Source: Torreya grandis
Taxonomy: Eukaryota; Streptophyta; Pinopsida; Cupressales; Taxaceae
Length of the DNA: 64,000 bases
Assembly: GCA_037957365.1 (NCBI GenBank)
Contig: JARHVA010000398.1
Location: forward strand, 4,415,001 to 4,479,000
Reading direction: 5' to 3'
Under the pieces are notes generated by a model. That model searched no databases, was not told the origin of the DNA, and worked only from the letters and a program-made list of their open reading frames with translations. This document shows positions 44,360-54,450 of this stretch, piece after piece. How positions within the stretch are numbered: the stretch's first letter is position 1; the number at the start of each line of letters is the position of its first letter. Position numbers and translations under genes: made by a program.

Positions 44360-44885
44360 GTCTTCCCAAAATTTTCATGTTGAAAACATCATTATCAATA
44401 TGTATATCAAGTGTGGTGGTTTTATAGATGCTCATAAAATGTTTGATGAAATGACACAATAGGATATCTTTCCATGGAATGTGATGATTGTAGATTATAG
44501 AAGATATGGGTGACCTCACCAAGTTTTGAAAATATTTCATCAAATTGCAACAAACAAGGGTCTAACATGATCACTTTAGCTTTTATAGTGTACTCTCAGT
44601 GTGTACCAAAATAAAATCTTTGGAACAAAATATTGATATTCATGTAAGCATAATTGAAAGTAGATTTTTTATAAACATTGTAGTTGTAAGTGCCTAGATA
44701 TATATGTATAGACAATGTGGAAGCATCCATAAGGCACTTGAAGTGTTTGACCAAATTCCCAAGTAAAATTTTGTCCCATGAAATACAATAATCTTTTCAG
44801 ATGTTCCAAGTGATATTTTCATAGGTATAGATGGTGAAGCCTTTGCATTACATAAATTTCATTCAATCATCAAGGGAGTTAGATG
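44360..44885 (+). pseudogene. PPR-protein pseudogene, first part
   Basis: Two to three pentatricopeptide repeats of the plant PLS type are legible in shifting frames. Near 44380-44520: NIIINMYIKCGG, then DAHKMFDEMTQ, then WNVMIVDYRRYG. Near 44640-44790: IYMYRQCGS, then KALEVFDQIPK, then NTII. Proteins of this family bind organellar RNA in chloroplasts or mitochondria. Here stops occur about every 30 codons. The next repeat (GEAFALHKF near 44835) is followed by foreign sequence, and the gene resumes at 45582. Confidence 0.75.
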
Positions 44886-45035
44886 AACATTCTATACTAA
44901 AGGATATTTGAGGATGTTTTATTATAGAAAGATAGGGAAATGTGTAATTGAGGTTGTCTATAAAATGTATTAGATTGAATATGACATACATGCATACAAG
45001 AAAGCTCTAGTGGTAATTGTCCATGAAATTGCAAT

Positions 45036-45540
45036 GATAAAAGTTACGTGTATCGTGATGTGGCCACTCATGTTGTTTTGCCCATAGTATAGTTCTTTAT
45101 GATAGGTAGTTATGATGGTCACATAAAATTTTAGAAAAATAAACCATCGAGCATAGAATTTGTGAACCATTTTTTCTCTCATCTTGGTCTTATTAAAGGC
45201 TTGGTTGTTAGTATGGATGGATCACTCCACTATACGATTTCTAATGATCATTTAATAAAGATTTATGATCTGGTCAACTATGATATGATGGTCATGATCC
45301 ATTTTCCATTTGTTCTTGGCACTATTGAATGTGTTTTCAAGCAAGGAGATGCTAAAGCAAAGCTTGCAATCAGTGACCAAAACTCACCCAATATTTAGAT
45401 ATATGATACACATGATAGGAACATTAAACCTATCATTTCAAATAAGATTCATAGTGGACCATTCAAAGTTATGAAGTATAAACATGTTTGTGTCATGGTG
45501 ATATCTATAGATAATAAGGGGATTAAAGGGCTAATATAAT
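45036..45540 (+). pseudogene. CYP71: Fragment of the WD40-cyclophilin gene CYP71 (PPWD1 family)
   Basis: A single plus-strand frame of about 166 codons with a few stops reads YVYRDVATHVV, FFMIGSYDGHIKF, SHLGLIKGLVVSMDG, DHLIKIYDLVNYDMMVMI, GDAKAKLAISDQNSP and KVMKYKHVCVMVISIDNKG. These match, in order, the N-terminal WD40 repeats of plant CYP71, a nuclear WD40 protein with a C-terminal cyclophilin domain that acts on chromatin. The cyclophilin domain is absent. 45162-45398 is fully open. The fragment lies between two halves of a PPR pseudogene, so it was moved there. No intron-like break was noticed within the 500 bp, which would fit an mRNA-derived copy, but a single long exon cannot be excluded. 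Identification is from remembered family sequence. Confidence 0.72.
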
Positions 45541-45581
45541 TGTATCTACTTCAAAAAAATAATGGAAACCATATTTTTATC

Positions 45582-46000
45582 AAATGTTGTAGTTTCAAGT
45601 GCCCTGGTAAATATGTATATGATGTGGAAGCATCCATAAGGAGTGTAAACCATTTGAAAAAATGCCTCAAAGAAATACTATCTCGTATAGTTCAATGATC
45701 AAAATATATACCCATCATGGGCATGGCATAAAGGCATTCAAATTGTTTAACCATATGCAAGTTTTAGGCATGAAGCCCAAGTATGTTACCTTACTGGTGT
45801 TTTATCTGTTTGTGCAAATATCATTTAATAGATAGAGGCTATGCATATTTTAATTATATGTATCAATATCATGGAATCACATCAAAATTGATCAATATCC
45901 TTACATGGTTGGGCTTCTTGGTTGGGTAGGTAAATTGGTGGATGTAGAGGCTCTAATAAATGAAATAGCTTTAGGATGGGTGTGATCATGGAGATTATTA
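45582..46000 (+). pseudogene. PPR-protein pseudogene, second part
   Basis: Resumes the PPR pattern: NVVVSSALVNMYM (near 45585-45620), ISYSSMIKIYTHHGHG (near 45685-45725), KAFKLFNHMQVLGMKPKYVTL (near 45730-45795), then a DQYPYMVGLLGWVGKLVDVEALINEI tail legible near 45890-45970. The last motifs are the usual C-terminal L2/S2 region of PLS PPR proteins. Frames change at least twice. The two halves could be one gene split by the CYP71 fragment or two separate scraps; order and position favour one gene. Confidence 0.72.
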
Positions 46001-46254
46001 TATCATTTACAGATGATATTATTGATTGTTATAATTTTGTTATAGTGAAGAAAGATGTTTTGTGATTGTGAATAAAAAAAGAGAGAGGAATGTTGTGGAT
46101 ATATTGAAAACAATTGTTAAATAACTACACAAGTGATATGATAGTGCCCAAAGGAATTGAATTGGTCGATGGTGTGTATATAGATAGTTATCCATAGATG
46201 GCTATTGTTTCTTCTTCATTCCACCAATAGGTTCCTCAAGTTATCTTTGACTCT

Positions 46255-46700
46255 CAAAAAAACACTAATAAAATAATGGTATCCCAAAAATTATATATTG
46301 CATTCGTCAACCACCATGGACCAAATGTCAAACATACACTAGCTCTGTTACTTCACAAGTATATTCAAGATGGGAAATTTTGGGCATTTCTTGATTCCTA
46401 GGAATTTGATGCAGGGGATGCAATTCCTTCCACCATATGATATTTGTTTTTCTCTTTCTCAATTCAAATAACCATATTTACAAAAGGATATGCACACTCT
46501 ATTTGGTGTTTAGATGAGCTCGTCCTTATGCTAAAAAATAATAAAGGCTTCATTTATTCATGTGTTTTATGGCATGAAATCTTGGGAACTCTGCCACATA
46601 GAAAATGATGTCTATGCACATGCCTTTACTAAATTTAAAGAGAATGGTAGGTACCTAGACATTTTTGACAAGTGGAAAGAAGTCCTCAACTTTGCTTTCA
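46255..46700 (+). pseudogene. TIR-domain fragment of a TIR-NBS-LRR-type resistance gene
   Basis: Near 46285-46430: YIAFVNHHGPNVKHTLALLL, then KFWAFLDS, then EFDAGDAIPST, the first half of a plant TIR domain (the family pattern is 'V(F/N)-H-G-P-D-V-K-T-L' with 'FLD' and 'GD'). Near 46475-46540: IFTKGYAHSIWCLDELVLML, and near 46640-46680 a GRYLDIFDKWKEV segment, the second half. Several stops and frame changes are present. No NB-ARC P-loop was found after it, and the copia 3 element begins at 46811. TIR proteins of this type act in immune signalling; this copy cannot. Confidence 0.75.
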
Positions 46701-46805
46701 AAAATTTATGCCATAAATGATAAGCGAGAAGATATGGTAAGGGCAAAAAATAATAATAAATGGATGATATTAGAATTGGCTAAATTTTGCATGCCCTATA
46801 ATGGA

Positions 46806-46810
46806 ATGAA
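46806..46810. repeat. Left target-site duplication (atgaa) of copia element 3
   Basis: Perfect match to 51897-51901. Confidence 0.9.
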
Positions 46811-48025
46811 TGTTGGAAATATTTTCATTGATGTCAAAGGTCTAGCATTATTGGTGATAAAGGCCCCATTTCATTTAATGATGTTTGTAGTAGTTATTTC
46901 TTGGCTAATGCGTGTTAATATTTATTTAATATTAATGAATATATTTTTGGCTGCATATAAGACAAAAGAAGGGCTCATGGAGAAGTCAAAGAGTCACAAG
47001 GTAAAGACAAAAGAAGAATGGGACACATTTTACCATGAAGAGTCATCTTGGGGAATTCCAAGAGTCACCAAGTGAAGATAAAAGATGAAGGGAGAAATTT
47101 CTCATGAAGGAACACTTTGAGGAATATGAAAAGTCACCAAGATAAGGACAAAAGAGGAAAGGATGATTTTACTTATGAAGGCCATCACATGACTTTTAAA
47201 ATGTAAGGATACAAAGGTTCATGCAATTTTGGTGCCATTTTCCATGAGGATTGAAGGGTCACAAAGGGGGAAGGCCAAAGGTCATTTGGAAAGCTATAAA
47301 TAAAGGCTTGAGAAGTCATTTGTAATGTGTGGAAGAGAGAGTATGATTTGTATTTGTTATATCTAACTTAGAAGAGCAAAGTGTGAGTGAGTATTATTTG
47401 TATTTGTTATATCTAGCATAGAAGAGCAAAAGAGAGAGAGAAAAGAGATATTATAATGAACTATAATTTTTTGAGATAGAAACATTGAGAGATAGTTGTG
47501 TGGTATACACAAAATGGGTTGGTGATCCTATGGGTTAGTGTTCACGAATTGTTGTTGTGTTGGTGCTCAACAAAGGAGTTATTGCTCTTATGGGTTGGTG
47601 CTCATGAATTGTTGCTATGTTGGTGCTCAGCAAAGGGGTTGGTGCTCCTACAAGTTGGTGCTCATGAATTGTTGCTATGTTGGTGCTCATCAAAGGGGTT
47701 GGTGCTCCTGTGGGTTGGTGCTCATGAATAGTTGTTGTGTTGGTGCTCAAAAAATGGGTTGGTGCTCCTACAAGTTGGAGCTTGAAAATATTGTAGTTTG
47801 AGTTGGTGCTCATTCATATACTTGATATTGTTCTCCATGGTTTTTCCCACATTGGGTTTCCATGTTAAATCTGGTGTCTCTCTCTATCTTATGTGGTGTT
47901 TATTATTATTTCAATTTTATTGCATATCTTGAATGTATGTTAAAGTGGAATTTTATTAAGGGAAAGTTTATAAGATTTATGATATACTGATTCACCCCCC
48001 CTCTTAGTATATCCCATGCTTAACA
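46811..48025 (+). repeat. 5' LTR of copia element 3
   Basis: From tgttggaaatatt to cttaaca, paired with 50673-51896. It contains the 60-bp repeat array (47510-47815) and the attcaccccccctcttag stretch near its end that is frequent in this group of copia LTRs. Confidence 0.93.
47510..47815 (+). repeat. Array of about 60-bp repeats inside the 5' LTR of copia 3
   Basis: Four to five units, each two half-units built on gttggtgctc: one followed by atgaattgttg, the other by agcaaaggggtt. The period of about 60 bases is a multiple of three, so several frames stay open through it; these are not genes. Confidence 0.88.
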
Positions 48026-48027
48026 AT

Positions 48028-48042
48028 TGGTATCAGAGCAGG
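48028..48042 (+). promoter_or_regulatory. Primer-binding site of copia element 3
   Basis: tggtatcagagcagg, an exact initiator-Met type site, 2 bases after the LTR. Confidence 0.93.
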
Positions 48043-48087
48043 TTCCTTTTGAAAAAGTTTTACAGCTTGAAGGTAGATTGGGAAAGC

Positions 48088-49212
48088 ATGATGACTGGAT
48101 CACATAAAGGATTTTTTACAAATAAGGCACCTTTGTTTGATGGGATGAATTATGCTTTTTACATTATAAGAATGCAGACTTATTTGATGGACCTTGGATT
48201 TGATATATGTCAAGCAATGGTGGAGGAATATGAAGAGCCACATACACTTGTAATTACTCTAGCAGAGAAGAAGGAAAGTGAATATAATGATAAAGCTTTA
48301 AAAGTTATTTTATGTGGTTTATGTGAATCTGAATTTGTTAAAGTTATGCAATGTAAATCTGCTCATGAAACTTGGGTAAAAATTAAGAATATATACAAAG
48401 GTGATGGAAAGTTTCAGCAAGCTAAGCTTTAGACTTTTAGAACATAGTTTGAAAGTTTGAAGATGGAAGAAGAAGAAGATATAGCAATTTATCTTTTATG
48501 AGTTGATCAAATAGTAAATCAAATTCAAGGTCTTGGAGAAAATTTGGAAGATTCAATGGTGGTAAAAAAGGTTTTGAGATCTCTATCAATGAGATATGAT
48601 GCAAAGGTTTTAGAAATCGAGGAGATGAAGAATTTATCCAAGCTAAAGATGGATGAGCTTCATGGTATACTCACATCATATGAGATGTGGACTAAACAAG
48701 ATAAAACCTAAAAGAGAGAAGTGGATTTCAAGACATCAAAGAAAGAGAAATCTAAGATTTAAGAATCAAGTGATAGTTCTAGTGATGATGAAGATGACAA
48801 CAGAGCTCTTTTCATTCACAAGCCGAAAAGGGGAATAGGTAAATATCAAGGAAAATTACCTTTTAAATGTTTTAATTATGGAAAGATTGGATATTTTTCA
48901 ACTAAATTTCCAAATAAGGGTAATGATGATAATGAATAAGGAAAGTATACATAAAATAAGAATTTCAAAGGTAAATTCAAGAAGGGATTCGAGGAGAAGA
49001 GCCTATATTCTAAAGATCCTAGCTCAGTCGAAGATAGTGGAGTTAGTGATTTAGAAGAAGAAGAGATTATATTCATGGAAATACATGAAGATGCCTCTAT
49101 AATAAAAAGTATAGATGATCAATAAGAAGAAGAGGATGAATTTGAAGTGAATCTGGAAGGAGAACTCATTTGTGCCTTAGAAGAGTTAGAAGTTGTTGAG
49201 AAAAAGAATTGA
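48088..49212 (+). pseudogene. gag pseudogene of copia element 3
   Basis: Start at the ATG at 48088, 46 bases after the primer site. The first 115 codons are open (LFDGMNYAFYIIRMQTYLMD, then AHETWVKIKNIYKGDGKFQQ), followed by capsid segments with single stops (GLGENLEDSMVVKKVLRSL). The zinc-knuckle site near 48855-48905 reads K-C-F-N-Y-x4-Y-x4-F, so only the first of the four metal ligands of CCHC remains. An acidic stretch follows (near 49020-49200). Layout is that of UBN2-type copia gag. Confidence 0.88.
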
Positions 49213-50370
49213 AGATTGAAGTGCTAGATCGAGAAAAATGAAAAGGAGTCAAAGAAAATAATTGATGATCTAACAACACACTTTAAAGAAGATAAAAGGA
49301 ATGAAAAATATCTAACAACACAATTTCAAAAAGTAAGAAAAGAATGTGAAGGGTATGTTATTGAAATTGCCTTCTTATAATAAGATATTGAGAAAGTAGT
49401 CAATCATAAAGTAGTTAGTGATTCAAAATTTGAGGATAGCACTGACATGCCAAACAAAATATTAGAAAGTGAAAAGGCAAATTCAGATAAGATAGGTATC
49501 ATAATTGAAAATAAAAAGAGCTATGTTGATTCTCTTAGAAAAGAGGAAACAAGAAGGGAAGAAGTGAAGAATACAGAGGACATTTCATATAAAGAAGGCT
49601 GGAGGGAACAAAGCTACAAAAGACAATCAGGTCAGAGATACACATATAGGTCTTATTTTTATGGTTACTATTTTTATTGTAATGTATATGGTCATAAGAA
49701 ATTAGAATTTCAGAAAAGAGCTAATAGGTTTAGAAATAAAGAGAAGGAAAGTCATGCAGAGTCAAGTAGAAGCTACAACTCTTTTGCTCCTCTATCAAGC
49801 TTTGGTGAAGAGGCCATAATATATTACAAATATACCAACTTCAAACATGTGGCTCAATACTATAGAAGTGTGTGTGAGTCAGTCAATAAGGACCAAAGTT
49901 TCAAGGCTCCATTCATCAATAAGAAGGTTTAGACATGTTAATGGCAAAAGAAACAACTTGAAGATTCTATGTTGATACAGATAGCTTTGCATGCAAGAAA
50001 TGAATATCAGCCATGGTTCATTAATAACATATGTTTGATACATAGGACAAGAGATAAGATTAAGTTCATAACTCTAAATAAGATCAATGGTGGCACAGTA
50101 AAATTCAGAGATATAACCACTTCCAGGATAGCTAGAAAAGGTACTTTGAGTTTGGATAATGGTAGAACCAAGACTAAGAATGTTTTGTATGTGAAAGGTC
50201 TTAAGCATAATCTATTGAGTGTAAGTCAAATATGTGATCAAGGATATACATTAAAGTTTTATGAAGAAGGTTGTAAGATTAAAATAAAATATTCAAATGA
50301 ATTGATTGCAGATGCTCAAAGGACAGGCAATAATTTATATGTATTATTAGATATCTTCTCAAAGGCATGA
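49213..50370 (+). pseudogene. Linker and protease start of pol in copia element 3
   Basis: 49447-49932 is open and lysine/glutamate-rich, probably coiled coil, with a second cysteine/histidine-poor knuckle remnant (FYCNVYGHKKLEF). 49969-50370 is open: W-F-I-N-N-I-C-L-I-H-R-T-R-D occupies the protease active-site position, where relatives have a D-S-G core, followed by a well-kept protease body (GTLSLDNGRTKTKNVLYVKG, then HNLLSVSQICDQGYTLKF). The reading stops at the start of the GAG-pre-integrase region, and nothing of integrase or RT follows. Confidence 0.85.
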
Positions 50371-50659
50371 TCAAAGGACACATTCAAAGATCTATAAGAG
50401 GAGTTAGGAGTAATTTATATTACTTCCTACCATTAAGGTTAAACATCAATTGAGGGGGAGCTAAGTGTTGGCTCTAGGTAAGCCCTTTGCCATTGATGTT
50501 AAAGGGTGAGAATAATAGGTACAAGTATAGGTGTAGAAATAGGTACAGGGAATAGGTACATGTTGCTACAATAAAGGGGAATTCTTGTATATTTTTTAGG
50601 TGATAATATGTGTAGGATTTAGGATGTGGCAGTTTTAGGATTGAGGTTGTCATCAATGA

Positions 50660-50672
50660 CAAAGGGGGAGAT
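50660..50672 (+). promoter_or_regulatory. Polypurine tract of copia element 3
   Basis: aaagggggagat immediately before the 3' LTR, the common form for copia elements. Confidence 0.9.
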
Positions 50673-51896
50673 TGTTGGAAATATTGTCATTGATGTCAAA
50701 GGTCTAGCATTATTGGTGATAAATGCCCCATTACATTTAATGTTGTTTGTAATAGTTATATCTTGGCTAATGTGTGTTAATATTTATTTAATATTAACAA
50801 ATATATTTTTGGTTGCATATAAGATAAAAAAAGGGCCCATGGAGAAGTCAAAGAGTCACGAGGTAAAGATAAAAGAAGAATGGGACACATTTTCCCATGA
50901 AGAGTCATCTTGGGGAATTCCAAGAGTCACCAAGTGAAGAAAAAAGAGGAAGGGAACAATTTATCATGAATGGACACTTTGAGGAATATGAAAAGTCACC
51001 AAGATAAGGACAAAAGAGGAAAGGATGCTTTTGTTTATGAAGGCTCACCACATGACTTTTCAAATGCAAGGATACGAAGGGTCATGCAAGTTTGAAACCA
51101 TTTTTCATGAGGATTGAAGGGTCACAAAGAGGGAAGGCCAAAGGTCATTTAGAAAGCTATAAATAAAGTCTTGAGAAGCCATTTGTAATGTGTGGAAGAG
51201 AGAGTATGATTTGTATTTGTTATATCTAGCTTAGAAGAGCAAAGTGAGAGTGAGTATGATTTGTATTTGTTATATCTAGCTTAGAAGAGCAAAGGAGAGA
51301 GAGAAAAGAGATATTGTAATGAACTATCATTTGTTGAGATAGCAACATTGAGAGATAGTTGTATGGTATACACAAAAGTGGTTGGTGCTTACGAATTGTT
51401 GTTGTGTTGGTGGTCAGCAAGGGGTTGGTGATCATGAATTATTGTTGTGTTGGTGATCAGAAAAGGGGTTGGTGATCTTATTGGTTGGTGCTCATGAATT
51501 CTTGCTATGTTGGTGCTCAATAAAGGGGTTAGTGCTCACAAATTGTTGATGTGTTGGTGCTCAAAAAAGGGGTTGGTGCTCCTATGGGTTGGTGCTCATG
51601 AATAGTTGTTGTGTTGGTGCTCAGTAAAGTGGTTGGTGCTCCTAAAAGTTGGTGCTTGCAAATATTTTAGTTTGAGTTGGTGCTCATTCATATACTTGAG
51701 ATTGTTCTCCGTGGTTTTTCCCACATTGGGTTTCCACGTTAAATTTTGTGTGTCTCTCTATCTTGTGTGATGTTTATTATATCAATTTTATTGCATATCT
51801 TGAATGTATGTTAAAGTGGAATTTGATTAAGGGAAAGTTTATAAGATTTATGATATAATGATTCACACCCCCTCTCAATATATCCCATGCTTAACA
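50673..51896 (+). repeat. 3' LTR of copia element 3
   Basis: About 1,224 bp, paired with the 5' LTR. Its 60-bp repeat array (51376-51690) differs in unit order and completeness from the 5' copy. Confidence 0.93.
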
Positions 51897-51901
51897 ATGA
51901 A
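51897..51901. repeat. Right target-site duplication (atgaa) of copia element 3
   Basis: Perfect match to 46806-46810. Confidence 0.9.
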
Positions 51902-54213
51902 TCCCATGTAGGTGATCAATGTTATTTGCTTCTAAGATTATTTTCTTGATATTCCCAAAAACTTTTGATCCCATGGCTACAAGGATCATCAATGCATTTT
52001 GGTAGAATGATCTAGTTTATAGCCCACATTTGTACAACTCTTAGATTCTCTCAAACCATTTCAAGTTTATCATTTGATTTTCAAGATCATGCCAAAAAGC
52101 CAAAAGTTCACTATTTCTATATGAAGAGATTTAGTAGATAGTTGTAAATAAAATTGAGATGACATGAGAAAATTCACACAGAAAATTCCAAAACAAACAT
52201 TTGATTATAATTAAAATGTGAGCTCATGTTTGTCATAGTGTGGGTCAAAGTGAATACAAAAGTAATTGTGCATATATTATCCATAAATATGACTAATATG
52301 ATGGTGATCAATATTTCTCCCATGTATTTAATCATGTGTTTTGAGGATGATACGACACAATCAAAATACAAAGTGGAAGTTGATTTTGCATTGTCAAGCC
52401 TACATAAATGCTATATTAAACTAAAGTAATTGCCAAAATCTCAGATATCATTTGAACTTGTGTACCAAATATTGGCTCGCATATCTTAATGAGAAATAAT
52501 AACTATAGTATGGTAATAAAATGTTGCATTAGATGCAATGAATGTGACTAATAAAAATGAACACAATGGTTCATGTGCCACCTAGTCAAATAGATGTAAT
52601 CAACTAGTCTCCAAGTGGAATCAAATTCATTCAAGGTAATTTGTCAAATGGTTTATAGGATTTATATATACTTCCAAATTTGATATGTGTCTCTCTTAGC
52701 ATAGATAAATGATCCAAAGTATTTTTGGTGGCCCTTTTTAGTTTCCTCTATCTATTGAAGACATGAATACTTTGCAAAGATAAAGATTAGATCAATGACT
52801 TTTGAGTCATTTTATAAAAAGATGGAGAAGGTGTTATGTGTACATCCTATAATTATCTCATAGACATCTTTGACAATGAGAGCAAAACCATAAATCAATT
52901 ACCAATATCTGGAACAAAGATTCTCATAATGGAATGTTAGAGAAATAATTGATATGATGAACAAATATAAAAGTGCTTGGTTTCCAAATAAAACCATACA
53001 ACATGGATAATTCATCAAAAAAAAACTTTTAATTCAAGAAAGATTTAGTGTGGATATTAGTATAAAGCCTATAAGTATAAAGTGAAAATTTTCATAGGTA
53101 ATTCATGCAAATGTACTATCACTTTGTAAGCCTCGAATTGTGTAATTTTGATTTACACATTTCAAGTGGTGTAAAAGCACCAATTTTTTTTGGCACTACT
53201 TAAGTGATGTAATTTTATAATTTCACTTTTTCACGTAGTGTAATCACACCACCTCACTTTTACACCACTTAAGTGGTTCATTCTTGTAAACTCATATTTG
53301 TAGCTTCTGAAATGCAAGAAAGTTGGTTATGCATCGTAACCACCTCCTCATGCTATAAACATGAATGTAAGGCTTATTGTACAGGGAATTTTGGTAGTTA
53401 AACTCTATAGAAACTCTACATAAAATTTTCAACTCAATAAAGATTAGAATAGGGATATTTTGTAGACTTTGTGTTAGGATTTATTCATGAGTTATAGCAT
53501 TATGTATGATTCATCTATGTCTATATCTTTACTTTCAAATTATTTTTATAATCACTACCAAATTGTTATAAAATGGGAATTTCACATTAAGTATTTCTTT
53601 TAGAATGTTGTGTTATTTTTATGAATGTGAAATCTCTATGGGGTTTAAGCAATATTCTAGTTGTCTTTTACAAGTAAATATGGGATAGTTATCTTTGGTC
53701 TGCTATCGGTATTAGAAAATTATCTGAGTATGTTTTGCACTCCTAAGGGTGTAATTATGTCTTTACCACCCATTGAATGAGAGATGTTTCCATGCACACA
53801 GTGTTTCCCTTTCTTGGACTATTTTGGCAAGTTTTTGCATTTAGCTACCCAAGGTTGTCTTTCATTTTTCTCAGGGTTATCATGGTTGTTTATGTATTTA
53901 ACTAACTATAAAAACCTTGTTATCCCTTATTCATTTCATTTCTCTATTATTTCCTTCTTTCCCCTCATTTTTTCAATTCTCTTTTATGTAATTTCATGTT
54001 AAAATTTAAAAAACCCCAATAGAATTTTTTTTCTATAAATAGTTGTGAATAGCTTTTTCCTTGATTTTCCCTTTTTGGCATTCAATAAAGGTAGCTCCAC
54101 CTACTAATAGGAGAGGGAATTTGTCTTATGTTGTTGAAAAACATAAAACTTAGTTCCCACACTACTGACTTAAAGTCACCAATTTCTCCCCTTGACAAAT
54201 TTTTGAGCCAACA
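51902..54213. other. Flank of copia 3, no gene recognised
   Basis: Continuation of the segment that carries the TIR fragment. One plus-strand frame (52226-52429, 67 codons) is open but not recognised, and no NB-ARC or LRR motif is legible. The block ends at the cacctta that marks the resumption of repeat copy A. Confidence 0.45.
53160..53280. repeat. Cluster of near-palindromes around cacttaagtg
   Basis: accacttaagtggt at 53264-53277 is a perfect palindrome. Related forms occur at 53162-53175 (aagtggtgtaaaa) and 53194-53212 (cactacttaagtgatgt), with cacgtagtgtaatcacacc between them. The spacing is irregular. Confidence 0.5.
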
Positions 54214-54450
54214 CACCTTAATCCATCCTTTTCTTGCATTAACATACTAGTCCTTGTACTTTCACTCCACTTCTCTTTAGATCAATTCATAACAACTTAC
54301 TTAAAAGCTTTAACTTAGGTTTTATCAAACCTCTTAGGGTTTCTTGAAACCAATATTCTTCTTACACCAACTTTGTTTGAATTCCAACTCAATACTTTAA
54401 CTCTCCCAATACAACTCTCTATCATACAGATAACTCTTTCTTTGAAATAG
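54214..54450 (+). repeat. Direct repeat copy A, block 2
   Basis: Matches 59575-59800 of copy B (shared text such as cttgcattaacatacta and ccaatacaactct). It ends at tttgaaatag, where the candidate solo LTR begins. Confidence 0.8.

Larger units (their letters stand above)
46811..51896 (+). mobile_element. Ty1/copia LTR retrotransposon 3, internally truncated, 5.1 kb
   Basis: LTRs of about 1.2 kb (46811-48025 and 50673-51896), TG...CA, with a perfect target duplication, an initiator-Met primer site and a strong polypurine tract (aaagggggaga). The internal 2.6 kb encodes gag and the start of pol (through protease) but no integrase, RT or RNase H. After 50370 only about 300 bp remain before the polypurine tract, so the element is a deletion derivative or a non-autonomous gag-carrying form. 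It lies downstream of the TIR fragment. Confidence 0.93.

Noticed and set aside
47498..47813. Three overlapping ORFs on both strands
   Set aside because: They are frames held open by the 60-bp repeat in the copia 3 LTR; repeat period divisible by three explains them.
47510..47815. Possible CRISPR-like array because of regular repeats
   Set aside because: Units are degenerate, adjacent, lie within both LTRs of a plant retrotransposon, and there are no unique spacers.
43812..54213. Reading the whole 10.4-kb block as one LTR retrotransposon
   Set aside because: There are no matching terminal direct repeats at its edges; the only LTR pair inside belongs to copia 3 with its own perfect target duplication.
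43812..54213. Pack-MULE interpretation of the gene-scrap block
   Set aside because: I could not find terminal inverted repeats at the edges, and the 9-bp flanking match has two mismatches; kept only as one possibility in the findings.
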